A stretch of DNA of 5,098 bases from Anaerolineae bacterium (GCA_016927095.1 JAFGNI010000639.1:1-5098); one strand, 5' to 3'; counted from the first letter of the stretch, positions 1-5,098 are shown. Translations and numbers: made by a program. Notes: a model not told the origin generated them from the letters alone.

Positions 1-54
1 ACCTGTGCCGAGCCGATCCTGATGGTTTCTGCCGCGCAGGAAGGAGGTGGTGTC

Positions 55-70
55 TATAGGCGATAGGCGA
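55..70 (+). repeat. Short heptamer tandem repeat in leader
   Basis: Two perfect tandem copies of ATAGGCG occupy 56-62 and 63-69, followed by A. The 9-mer GATAGGCGA at 62-70 recurs on the opposite strand at 3301-3309, at the 3' end of the metal permease gene. The 7-mer GATAGGC recurs at 982-988. The 7-nt period matches the longer repeat tracts at 3292-3333 and 5042-5098, so this is probably a short member of the same family. Two copies alone would be weak evidence; the shared 9-mer is what makes it notable. Confidence 0.5.
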
Positions 71-117
71 CTCAGAACTCTGATGCTTACTCAGCCATCT
101 ATTCATACATTCTCTTG

Positions 118-124
118 AAAGGAG
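118..124 (+). promoter_or_regulatory. Shine-Dalgarno site of the S-component gene
   Basis: AAAGGAG lies 6 bases before the ATG at 131. It supports that start over the in-frame ATG at 149 (residue 7), which has only a weaker GAAGGAAG further upstream. The 97-120 stretch just before it is the most AT-rich part of the leader and could hold a promoter -10 region, but no convincing -35/-10 pair is visible. Confidence 0.75.
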
Positions 125-130
125 CGACTG

Positions 131-964
131 ATGAAGGAAGTCATCTCCATGTGGAAGAACACCCGCATGATCATCCTGACCGCGTTGTCTGCGGCGATCT
201 ATGCGGCCTTTCTGATCGTATTCAAGGGCGGCATCGTCATCGTGCCGGGCATCACAGAGATCCGTCCGGCCAACGTCTTCCCGCCCGTCTTCGGCCTGCT
301 CTTCGGGCCTGCCGGCGCCTGGGGTGCGGCGATCGGCAACACAATCGGTGACCTATTTGGGGGCACGATAGGTCCAGGCTCGATCTTCGGCTTCTTCGGC
401 AACTTCTTCCTCGGGTTCATCCCCTACAAGATGTGGGGCGCCACCTGGGGCCTGGTCAAGAAGGGCGACATGTCCCCGAACGTCAACAACTGGAAGAAGA
501 TCGTGGCTTTCGAGATCGTCTCTTTCGTTGCCGCGGCGGCTTGCGCGATCGTCATTGCCTGGTACCTCGATCTGACCAAGATCGTGCCCTTCGCCTTCCT
601 CGCCCTGGTGATCACCTTCAACAACTGGCTTGCGTCAGTGGTGGTCGGACCCATCCTGCTGGCGCTGCTCTATCCTCGGGTGAAGCGCTGGGGCCTGATC
701 TGGACCGACATCATGGATAAGGACGATGTCGCCGTGGGCTTTGCCAAGAGCCTTGGCGCGATCCTGATGGTCGTTGCTGCAGTCGGCGGGCTGGTTGTGG
801 GCGTGCTGGCAGCCGTCGGCCTCGCAGGGCAGCAGATGTTTGGGTTCGCCGGTGAATCCGGCCAGGTCGCCGTCTGGCTGGTAGTGCTGCCGTTCCTTAT
901 CGCGCTTGTCGTGGCGAGCCTCATGCTCTCCGGACAGGAGCAATTCGAAGAGGAAGCGGACTAG
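131..964 (+). CDS. ECF transporter S component-like membrane protein (QueT-like)
   Basis: This is probably the substrate-binding integral membrane subunit of an energy-coupling-factor importer, which would work with a shared T subunit and two ATPases encoded elsewhere (none is in this window). A hydrophobic segment at about residues 12-32 is followed by a conserved-looking stretch at 41-75 containing EIRPANVFPP, GLLFGPAGAWGAAIGN and GD. Further membrane segments lie near 82-100, 123-146 and 152-180. This layout resembles QueT-type and related S components, where an acidic/Arg-Pro loop precedes a Gly/Ala-rich helix. At 277 residues it is longer than the usual 170-200. The extra part (about 205-277) holds two more predicted membrane helices (205-231 and 246-266) and an acidic tail ending EEEAD. 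The substrate cannot be read from the sequence. The downstream deaminase and aldolase make a modified nucleoside, nucleobase or methylthio sugar an attractive guess. The start is set by AAAGGAG at 118-124. Confidence 0.75.
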   Translation: MKEVISMWKNTRMIILTALSAAIYAAFLIVFKGGIVIVPGITEIRPANVFPPVFGLLFGPAGAWGAAIGNTIGDLFGGTIGPGSIFGFFGNFFLGFIPYKMWGATWGLVKKGDMSPNVNNWKKIVAFEIVSFVAAAACAIVIAWYLDLTKIVPFAFLALVITFNNWLASVVVGPILLALLYPRVKRWGLIWTDIMDKDDVAVGFAKSLGAILMVVAAVGGLVVGVLAAVGLAGQQMFGFAGESGQVAVWLVVLPFLIALVVASLMLSGQEQFEEEAD

Positions 965-978
965 CTTCCCTGTGACGC

Positions 979-1010
979 GGAGATAGGCCGCCTTGTGGCG
1001 GCTTATCTCC
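979..1010 (+). promoter_or_regulatory. Strong intergenic hairpin before the deaminase gene
   Basis: The arms at 979-992 and 997-1010 are complementary over 14 bp with one G-U wobble, around a 4-base loop TTGT (993-996). The stem has a GC-rich top (GGCCGCC/GGCGGC) and an AT-containing base (GGAGATA/TATCTCC). No run of T follows (next bases CTATCTC), so it is not a standard intrinsic terminator. It sits 14 bases after the S-component stop and 7 bases before the deaminase Shine-Dalgarno. Possible roles are mRNA stabilisation or processing between the two genes, partial termination, or control of deaminase translation. The pairing is visible directly; the role is inferred. Confidence 0.7.
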
Positions 1011-1017
1011 CTATCTC

Positions 1018-1023
1018 AAGGAG
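1018..1023 (+). promoter_or_regulatory. Shine-Dalgarno site that sets the deaminase start
   Basis: AAGGAG is followed by a 7-base spacer and the ATG at 1031. It decides against the in-frame GTG at 995, which lies inside the hairpin loop, has no ribosome-binding site, and would add 12 residues unlike an amidohydrolase N-terminus. Confidence 0.85.
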
Positions 1024-1030
1024 ACTGTGC

Positions 1031-2368
1031 ATGGCGCACACTTTGCCCCTAACCGCGGATGTCCTTCTGACCGGTGGAACGCTTGTCACGATGGATGCAA
1101 CACGCCGACTGATACCAGATGGTGCGCTGGCCATCGAAGGGCCGCATATCGTCTGGACCGGGACGGCTGACAAGGCCCAGACAGAAGTACGCGCCCGGCG
1201 GCAGATGGACACCCGGGACCGGATCATCATTCCCGGCCTCATTAACGCGCATTCCCATCTCGCGATGACGCTGTTCCGGGGACTCGTGGATGATATGCCG
1301 TTGGAGCTGTGGCTGGACCGCGTTTGGCAGGTGGAGAGTGCCTATGCCACGGCCGAGAACTGCCGTGTCGGCACACAGCTGGCCGTCGCAGAGATGATCC
1401 ATGGCGGTGTGACCTGCTCGGCGGACATGTACTGGCAGACCGTGACGAATACCGAGGCAGCCACCGCAGCCGGATTCCGCCTCGTCAACGGCCCGCCGAT
1501 GATCGGCGTCGAGGGCCCAGGTGGTGGGTTCACGCCCGAACGCGAGGGACTGATGCGGGCCTACATCGAGGAACACGCGGATGACCCGCTGCTCCGGCTT
1601 GCTGTGCAGGTCCACGCGACCTACACCGCGAGCGACCGGATGGTCGAGGTTGCCAAGCGGCTCGTCTCGGACTATGACCTTCTCTTCATGACGCATGCGT
1701 CCGAGTCCAAAAGCGAAGTGGAGACGGTGACGGCGCGCTTCGGTAAGTCACCGATCGAGGTGCTCCATGCCTGGGGCCTGCTCGGGCCCGCGACCCTGTT
1801 GGCCCACTGCGTCCACCTGCGCGATAGCGAGATTGCGCTGCTTGCCGAGACGGGGACCTCGGTTGCTCACTGCCCGCAGTCCAACTTGAAGATCGGCAAC
1901 GGCGTCGCGCGCGTGCCTGATATGCTCAATGCCGGCATCAACGTCGCCCTGGGCACTGACGGCGCTGCAACCAACAACGATCTTGATATGTTCGATGAGC
2001 TACGAACGGCGGCGCTAATCCATAAGGGCACGAACAGCGACCCCACGGTGCTTCCTGCTGAAGAGGCCTTTGCACTGGCGACTATCAACGGCGCGCGCGC
2101 CGTGGGGCTGGGCGACCGGATCGGCTCCCTGGAGGCGGGCAAGTTGGCTGACCTTGCCGTACTCGATCTCGACGGCCCGCACGTCACGCCGCTGTATAAC
2201 ATCTACTCGCACCTCTGTTACGCCGTCGACAAGCACGATGTGCGCGACGTGTTTATCCACGGCCAACAGGTAATGGCAGACCGCGAGCTGCTCACGCTGG
2301 ATGAGGAGGCGGTCAAAGCCGAGACACGCCGTATCGCCGCCATCATCACTGCTTCGCCCGCCGGGTAG
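1031..2368 (+). CDS. mtaD: 5'-methylthioadenosine/S-adenosylhomocysteine deaminase-type amidohydrolase
   Basis: This is a cytosolic metal-dependent hydrolase of the TRZ/ATZ (ATZ/TRZ-like) branch of the amidohydrolase superfamily, predicted to remove the 6-amino group of adenosine-type substrates (MTA, SAH, perhaps 5'-deoxyadenosine), giving the inosine analogue and ammonia. The 445 residues are full length for the family. The composite beta-sandwich begins at about residue 8 (ADVLLTGGTLVTMD). The metal motif NAHSH gives H74 and H76, followed by MTLFRGLVDDMPLELWL, a hallmark of MtaD-like proteins. H195 lies in QVHATYTAS, H222 and E225 in MTHASES, H259 in LAHC, and D310 in ALGTDGAATNNDLDMFDE, so the full set of metal and catalytic residues is present. 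The C-terminal sandwich strand GSLEAGKLADLAVLDLD (365-381) is typical. It lies between a transporter subunit and a sugar-phosphate aldolase, which fits nucleoside salvage. Related guanine, cytosine or chlorotriazine hydrolases share the fold, so the exact substrate is inferred. Confidence 0.85.
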   Translation: MAHTLPLTADVLLTGGTLVTMDATRRLIPDGALAIEGPHIVWTGTADKAQTEVRARRQMDTRDRIIIPGLINAHSHLAMTLFRGLVDDMPLELWLDRVWQVESAYATAENCRVGTQLAVAEMIHGGVTCSADMYWQTVTNTEAATAAGFRLVNGPPMIGVEGPGGGFTPEREGLMRAYIEEHADDPLLRLAVQVHATYTASDRMVEVAKRLVSDYDLLFMTHASESKSEVETVTARFGKSPIEVLHAWGLLGPATLLAHCVHLRDSEIALLAETGTSVAHCPQSNLKIGNGVARVPDMLNAGINVALGTDGAATNNDLDMFDELRTAALIHKGTNSDPTVLPAEEAFALATINGARAVGLGDRIGSLEAGKLADLAVLDLDGPHVTPLYNIYSHLCYAVDKHDVRDVFIHGQQVMADRELLTLDEEAVKAETRRIAAIITASPAG

Positions 2369-2436
2369 CACCGTCGAGGTGCGTCGCAGCCGCTTCAGCC
2401 GGACCACCAGCCCATCGCAAATGGGGGATACGTAGC

Positions 2437-3249
2437 ATGGCACATCCACTCGATGAATTTGCGGCGACGGAAGAGAGCCGGCACGTAGCCCACTGGCTTG
2501 CGCTGCACGGCTGGTCTGAGGGCAGTGGCGGCAACTTCTCCGTCCGGCTCGAGGGGCTCCCCACTGCGCTCGCGGATCTCGATCTGGGCAGACCCCGTCC
2601 GGTACCCGTCACGGTGCCTGCCCTAGGAGGGCAGTATCTGCTGGTCACGGGCACCGGCACACGCGCACGCGACATCGCCGAGGCGCCGCATGAGGGGCTA
2701 GGGTTGTTCCGTATCGCGAAGGACGGGGGGGCCATCGCCCACATCTGTGGCAACGAACACCCCACCAGCGAGATGCCCTCACACCTGGCCATCCACGCCG
2801 CGCTTGTTGAGGCGCGACCTGATCATCGCGCGCTGGTGCACACGCACCCACCCCGCCTTATCGCAGCGACCCACATCCCGGAGTTCGCGGATGCCGCGCT
2901 TATGGGTGACGTCCTGCTCCGCATGCAGAGCGAAGCACCGCTGCACCTACCCGACGGACTGGCGGTGCTTCCCTATCACCTGCCCGGCTCACTGGAGCTG
3001 GGCCTGGCATCGGCTGAGGCAGTACGGCGCTGCGAGGTGGTCATCTGGCGTTACCACGGGGCGCTGGCGACGGGTCGCACCCTCGACGCCGCGCTTGACA
3101 CGCTAGAGTACCTCGACAAGGCCGCCGAGATCTACTGGATCCTGCGCTCCGCCGGCGTCACCCCCGAGGGCATTCCCCCGGAAGCCGCCGAGAAGGCGCT
3201 GCGTGCCTTTGGCCGCTGGGAGCGCTACGCGCGGTGGCGGCCCACCTGA
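2437..3249 (+). CDS. Class II (zinc) aldolase, rhamnulose-1-phosphate aldolase-like
   Basis: This is predicted to cleave a ketose 1-phosphate reversibly into dihydroxyacetone phosphate and an aldehyde in the cytosol. It belongs to the class II aldolase/adducin family. At 270 residues it has the length and layout of RhaD rather than the roughly 210-residue fuculose-phosphate aldolase or MtnB. The order of motifs is GWSEGSGGNFSVRL (25-38, phosphate-binding loop), YLLVTGTGTRARDI (67-80), PTSEMPSH (109-116), HTH (135-137), PDGLAVLPYHLPGS (172-185) and WRYHG (204-208). E112 is the expected catalytic acid, and H135, H137 and H207 the zinc ligands; the spacing closely follows E. coli RhaD (E117, H141, H143, H212). 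No rhamnose isomerase, rhamnulokinase or rhamnose regulator is nearby. The deaminase 68 bases upstream points instead to 5-methylthioribulose- or 5-deoxyribulose-1-phosphate as substrate. The start codon follows GGGGGA at 2423-2428, a modest ribosome-binding site with an 8-base spacer. Confidence 0.82.
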   Translation: MAHPLDEFAATEESRHVAHWLALHGWSEGSGGNFSVRLEGLPTALADLDLGRPRPVPVTVPALGGQYLLVTGTGTRARDIAEAPHEGLGLFRIAKDGGAIAHICGNEHPTSEMPSHLAIHAALVEARPDHRALVHTHPPRLIAATHIPEFADAALMGDVLLRMQSEAPLHLPDGLAVLPYHLPGSLELGLASAEAVRRCEVVIWRYHGALATGRTLDAALDTLEYLDKAAEIYWILRSAGVTPEGIPPEAAEKALRAFGRWERYARWRPT

Positions 3250-3261
3250 GGAGAGGGCCGC
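3237..3261. terminator. GC-rich stem-loop at convergent gene ends (possible terminator)
   Basis: GCGGCCC (3237-3243) and GGGCCGC (3255-3261) form a perfect 7-bp inverted repeat around an 11-base loop that contains the aldolase stop codon TGA (3247-3249). It lies where the two transcription units meet, so it could stop or slow transcription from either side. Neither strand shows a T run next to the stem, so factor-independent termination is not well supported. For the + strand, CCCTTTT at 3295-3301 is the nearest T-rich stretch but is too far away. Confidence 0.3.
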
Positions 3262-3291
3262 GGCGAGCGGGCAGCACTCACGCTTGAGCGA

Positions 3292-3333
3292 GATCCCTTT
3301 TCGCCTATCCCGTAGCCCTTAGCCCGTTTCCCC
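3292..3333 (-). repeat. Heptamer repeat tract at the end of the metal permease gene
   Basis: Six units of exactly 7 bases are seen. On the + strand CCC begins at 3295, 3309, 3316, 3323 and 3330, with CGC in register at 3302. On the permease strand this reads as units such as CGGGCTA, AGGGCTA and CGGGATA. The tract runs across the permease stop codon (3307-3305), so the last residues of that protein (NGLRATG) are encoded by repeat units. It resembles the short tandemly repeated repetitive sequences with 7-nt units known from cyanobacteria and some other bacteria. It shares GATAGGCGA with 62-70. Confidence 0.65.
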
Positions 3334-4201
3334 TGCGCACTCCTCTCAGCGCCAGGCTGACTAAATACCCCACCCCCGACACCACGATGATGCTGGCGCC
3401 CGACGTGAGGTTCCACGCATAGGAGACCCACAGCCCCACCGTCGTGAAGGCGATGCCCAGGCCCACAGCCCAGGCCATCATCCTCTTCATATCGCGCACA
3501 TAGTGGCCGGCGATGGCCGCCGGCATCGTCAACATCGCAATCACCATAATTAGCCCTACGACGCGCATCATCATCACGACCGTCAGCGCGATCATGCCCA
3601 GGAGCACGACGTAGACCGTGTCCACCGGCACGTTGGTGACCGTGGCAAAGGTCTCATCAAAGGAGACAGCCAGGAGCTCCTTGTAGAGCAAGGCGACGCC
3701 ACCCAAGATCACCAGATCCAGGACGAGCATCGCCCACAACTCACGCTGCTCCACTGCCAGGATGCTGCCAAAGAGGTAGCTCATCAGATCGACCTTGTAC
3801 CCCGCCGTCAGGTCGACAAAGATGATACCCGTTGCCATACCCAGTGCCCAGAGCACGCCGATGATCGTGTCGGCCCGCTGGTCCGTGCGCCGCTGAATCA
3901 CGCCCATGACCGCAGCAGCACCTAGGCTGAACAAGATCGCGCCCAGCAGCGGCCAGTAGCCGGGCCGCGGATCCAGCGTGCTGCCTGCCGCCACCAGGCC
4001 AGGCAGGAGCATGTACCGGAAGTAGTAGCCCAAGCCGATGCCGCCGTAAGCGGCGTGGGCAATCCCGCCGCTGATGAAGACAATGCGCTTCACCACCACG
4101 AAGGTCCCGATAATGCCACAGGCGATGCTGACCAGCACCCCAGCCAGCAACGCGTTCCGCATAAACGCGAATTGGAGAGCCTCGCCCAGGGCCTGGATCA
4201 T
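3305..4201 (-). CDS. Zinc/manganese ABC transporter permease (ZnuB/MntB-type, ABC-3 family)
   Basis: This is the inner-membrane channel subunit of an ABC importer for a divalent metal (Zn, Mn or Fe). The 298 residues are of normal family length and show about eight or nine hydrophobic segments, roughly at 17-37, 44-66, 83-103, 111-131, 155-175, 193-213, 214-232, 241-260 and 268-286. Family landmarks are VVKRIVFISGGIAHAAYGGI (37-56), the cytoplasmic DQRADTIIGVLWALGMATGI (107-126) and DLMSYLFGSIL (138-148), with VVGLIMVIAMLTMPAA further on. The ATG at 4201-4199 overlaps the ATPase stop (TGA at 4200-4198) as ATGA and is preceded by GGGAGGAAG with a 7-base spacer. The frame stays open to 4303, but those extra 34 residues are polar, Arg/Pro-rich and lie wholly inside the ATPase gene. 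Translation is therefore probably coupled to the ATPase. The C-terminal tail lies in a heptamer repeat. The metal cannot be decided from the sequence. Confidence 0.93.
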   Translation of the reverse strand: MIQALGEALQFAFMRNALLAGVLVSIACGIIGTFVVVKRIVFISGGIAHAAYGGIGLGYYFRYMLLPGLVAAGSTLDPRPGYWPLLGAILFSLGAAAVMGVIQRRTDQRADTIIGVLWALGMATGIIFVDLTAGYKVDLMSYLFGSILAVEQRELWAMLVLDLVILGGVALLYKELLAVSFDETFATVTNVPVDTVYVVLLGMIALTVVMMMRVVGLIMVIAMLTMPAAIAGHYVRDMKRMMAWAVGLGIAFTTVGLWVSYAWNLTSGASIIVVSGVGYLVSLALRGVRRGNGLRATG

Positions 4202-5019
4202 CGTACTTCCTCCCGGTGAAGATGGTGAACCGTCATCGTGTCTTCCTCGTGCTGCGGAAAGACGCGGTGCGGGACGCCGTGGGCGAGCAGATCGATGGGA
4301 CACTGGTAAGCCAGCTCAAGCATCTCCGGCGTCAGCTCCTTGTCTTCATGGTAGAAGAGATGGCGGTTCAGGCAGCCGACCGTCTTCACGTAGGAGGCGA
4401 TGGCGCTCATGTCGTGCGAGATCATCACGATAGTCACCTGTTCGTTGAGCTCACGAAGCAGTTCATAGATGCTGCTGCTGACCCGAGGATCGATGCTGGC
4501 GGTCGGCTCGTCTAGCAACAGGATCTCCGGCTCCGTCGCAAGTGCCCTCGCTATGTAGACCCGCTGGCGTTGTCCTCCGGAGAGATCGCCGATAGGCCGA
4601 GAACGCAGGTCCACCATATCCACCTTCGCCAGGGCCTCCTCGACGATCCGATTATCAGCATGGGTGAACCGGCGGAACAGCGGTCGCTCGACCAGCCGTC
4701 CCATCCGCGCCACATCCCAGACACTCACCGGGAAGTTCCGGTCGAACTCGACCTGCTGGGGGACATAGCCGATATGCCGCCGTCCCTCCTCAATAGGGCG
4801 TCCCATCACCTCTACCTCACCCCGCATCGGCGGCAGCAGGCCGAGCAGCACCTTCAGCAGCGTCGTCTTGCCCCCACCATTTGGGCCGATCAATCCGATG
4901 AAGTCCCTTGCGTGCACCTCCAGATTGACTTCCTCCAGCACCGACTCATCATCATAGCCGGCCCAGAGCCCCCGCACCGCAATCACCACATCTCCATCCA
5001 ATGGTTCTCGTTCTTGCAT
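4198..5019 (-). CDS. Zinc/manganese ABC transporter ATP-binding protein (ZnuC/MntA-type)
   Basis: This is the ATPase that powers metal import through the coupled permease on the cytoplasmic face of the membrane. From the chosen start it has 273 residues. An A-loop tyrosine lies at Y22 (GYDDESVLEEVNLEV). Walker A is GPNGGGKT (45-52), the Q-loop VPQQVEFDRNFPVSVWD (86-102) is the form typical of metal-type ABC ATPases, the signature is LSGGQRQR (146-153), Walker B is ILLLDEP (166-172), and the H-loop is SHD (201-203). All catalytic residues are intact. The C-terminal 35 residues contain C240 and six histidines (247, 251, 257, 265, 266, 268), as often seen in zinc-family ATPases. The start at 5019 is preceded by GAGGGG at 5030-5025. 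An in-frame ATG at 5055 would add 12 Gly/Arg-rich residues encoded largely by the adjoining repeat, so it is less likely. No substrate-binding protein gene is in the window. Confidence 0.94.
   Translation of the reverse strand: MQEREPLDGDVVIAVRGLWAGYDDESVLEEVNLEVHARDFIGLIGPNGGGKTTLLKVLLGLLPPMRGEVEVMGRPIEEGRRHIGYVPQQVEFDRNFPVSVWDVARMGRLVERPLFRRFTHADNRIVEEALAKVDMVDLRSRPIGDLSGGQRQRVYIARALATEPEILLLDEPTASIDPRVSSSIYELLRELNEQVTIVMISHDMSAIASYVKTVGCLNRHLFYHEDKELTPEMLELAYQCPIDLLAHGVPHRVFPQHEEDTMTVHHLHREEVR
4206..4214 (-). promoter_or_regulatory. Shine-Dalgarno site and ATGA coupling for the permease
   Basis: On the - strand GGGAGGAAG lies inside the last codons of the ATPase gene, 4-7 bases before the permease ATG at 4201. 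The ATG overlaps the ATPase TGA in ATGA (4201-4198). This fixes the permease start and suggests that ribosomes ending the ATPase re-initiate on the permease. Confidence 0.85.
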
Positions 5020-5041
5020 CCCTACCCCTCGCGTACCATGT

Positions 5042-5098
5042 CCCCTATCCCCCATCGCCTACCCTCATCCTTTTCCCCTATCCCTTGTCCCTTGTCCC
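5042..5098 (-). repeat. Heptamer repeat tract upstream of the metal ATPase gene
   Basis: On the + strand CCC begins at 5075, 5082, 5089 and 5096, exactly 7 apart, and a second register is seen at 5042, 5049 and 5056 (CGC). On the ATPase strand the units are GGGACAA twice, then GGGATAG and GGGGAAA-like. The register slips near 5056-5070, suggesting decay or a one- or two-base indel. The tract reaches the window edge, so its full length is unknown. It occupies the place where the promoter and any Zur- or Mn-regulator operator of the metal cassette would be, and no such palindrome is visible within it. Its gene-proximal end is translated if the upstream ATG (5055) is used. Confidence 0.65.

Noticed and set aside
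1..50. Resemblance of the window's left edge to the 3' part of a TPP (THI-box) riboswitch, e.g. GATCC...TGCCGCGCAGGAAGG.
   Set aside because: The conserved pairing CYGG...CCRG and the GGATAAT-type core are missing and the 5' half is outside the window. A covariance-model search with more upstream sequence would settle it.
1..66. Open frame from the left edge to TAG at 64-66 that could be the end of an upstream gene.
   Set aside because: It is only 21 residues, has no recognisable motif, and the frame ends inside the heptamer repeat; another frame ends at 57-59 equally well.
72..83. Small inverted repeat TCAGA-AC-TCTGA in the leader of the S-component gene, a possible operator.
   Set aside because: Only 5 bp per arm with a 2-base gap, expected by chance at this length, and it matches no operator I recognise.
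995..1030. Upstream in-frame GTG start for the deaminase.
   Set aside because: It lies in the hairpin loop, lacks a ribosome-binding site, and the added 12 residues do not fit the family N-terminus; ATG at 1031 has AAGGAG.
2368..2382. Small stem GCACC/GGTGC after the deaminase stop as a terminator.
   Set aside because: Five base pairs and no T run, and the next gene follows in the same direction after a short gap.
2437..3249. Aldolase called as MtnB (methylthioribulose-1-phosphate dehydratase) because of the neighbouring MtaD.
   Set aside because: MtnB is about 60 residues shorter and lacks the RhaD-like segments seen here (YLLVTGTG, PTSEMPSH, PDGLAVLPYHLPGS); residue spacing follows RhaD.
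3278..3301. Weak hairpin CGCTTGAGCG followed by CCCTTTT as an intrinsic terminator for the + strand operon.
   Set aside because: The stem is only 3-4 bp with a mismatch above and the T-rich part belongs to the heptamer repeat; too weak to call.
4202..4303. 34-residue N-terminal extension of the permease.
   Set aside because: It lies fully within the ATPase gene, is Arg/Pro/Ser-rich and unlike a membrane protein start; the ATGA overlap and strong ribosome site support 4201.

Overview
The window is GC-rich bacterial DNA with five intact protein genes and no RNA gene, insertion sequence, integrase or CRISPR array. Protein sequence style (an ECF-type S component with an R-P-A-N motif, a MtaD-type amidohydrolase, a ZnuC-type ATPase with a His-rich tail) and the 7-nt periodic G-rich repeats between genes would suit a free-living bacterium such as a Chloroflexota/Thermomicrobia member. 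That placement is an inference from general resemblance and is not proven by the window.

Left part, + strand (131-3249): three genes in the same direction with gaps of 66 and 68 bases, probably one operon. They encode a membrane protein resembling the substrate-binding (S) component of an energy-coupling-factor transporter, a 5'-methylthioadenosine/S-adenosylhomocysteine deaminase-type amidohydrolase, and a zinc-dependent class II aldolase of the rhamnulose-1-phosphate aldolase type. A strong 14-bp hairpin sits between the first two genes, immediately before the deaminase ribosome-binding site. Taken together, uptake plus deamination plus aldol cleavage suggests salvage of 5'-modified adenosines (methylthioadenosine, 5'-deoxyadenosine, SAH). 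In that route the deaminated nucleoside is phosphorolysed, isomerised and cut into DHAP and a short aldehyde. The phosphorylase and isomerase steps are not encoded here, so this is a hypothesis.

Right part, - strand (5019-3305): a two-gene ABC metal-uptake cassette, ATPase then membrane permease, coupled by an ATGA stop/start overlap. It belongs to the ZnuBC/MntABC/TroABCD-type family for Zn, Mn or Fe. The metal-binding lipoprotein is not in the window and no regulator gene is seen.

The two groups converge on a 55-base junction at 3250-3304. Both ends of the metal cassette, and the leader of the first gene, carry short repeats with an exact 7-nt period (CCC-N4 on the + strand). At the cassette these repeats run into the coding ends and confuse start-codon choice. 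The best candidates for unusual biology are the possible methylthioadenosine/deoxyadenosine aldolase salvage operon with its own transporter subunit, the hairpin with an alternative anti-Shine-Dalgarno pairing, and the heptamer repeat family.
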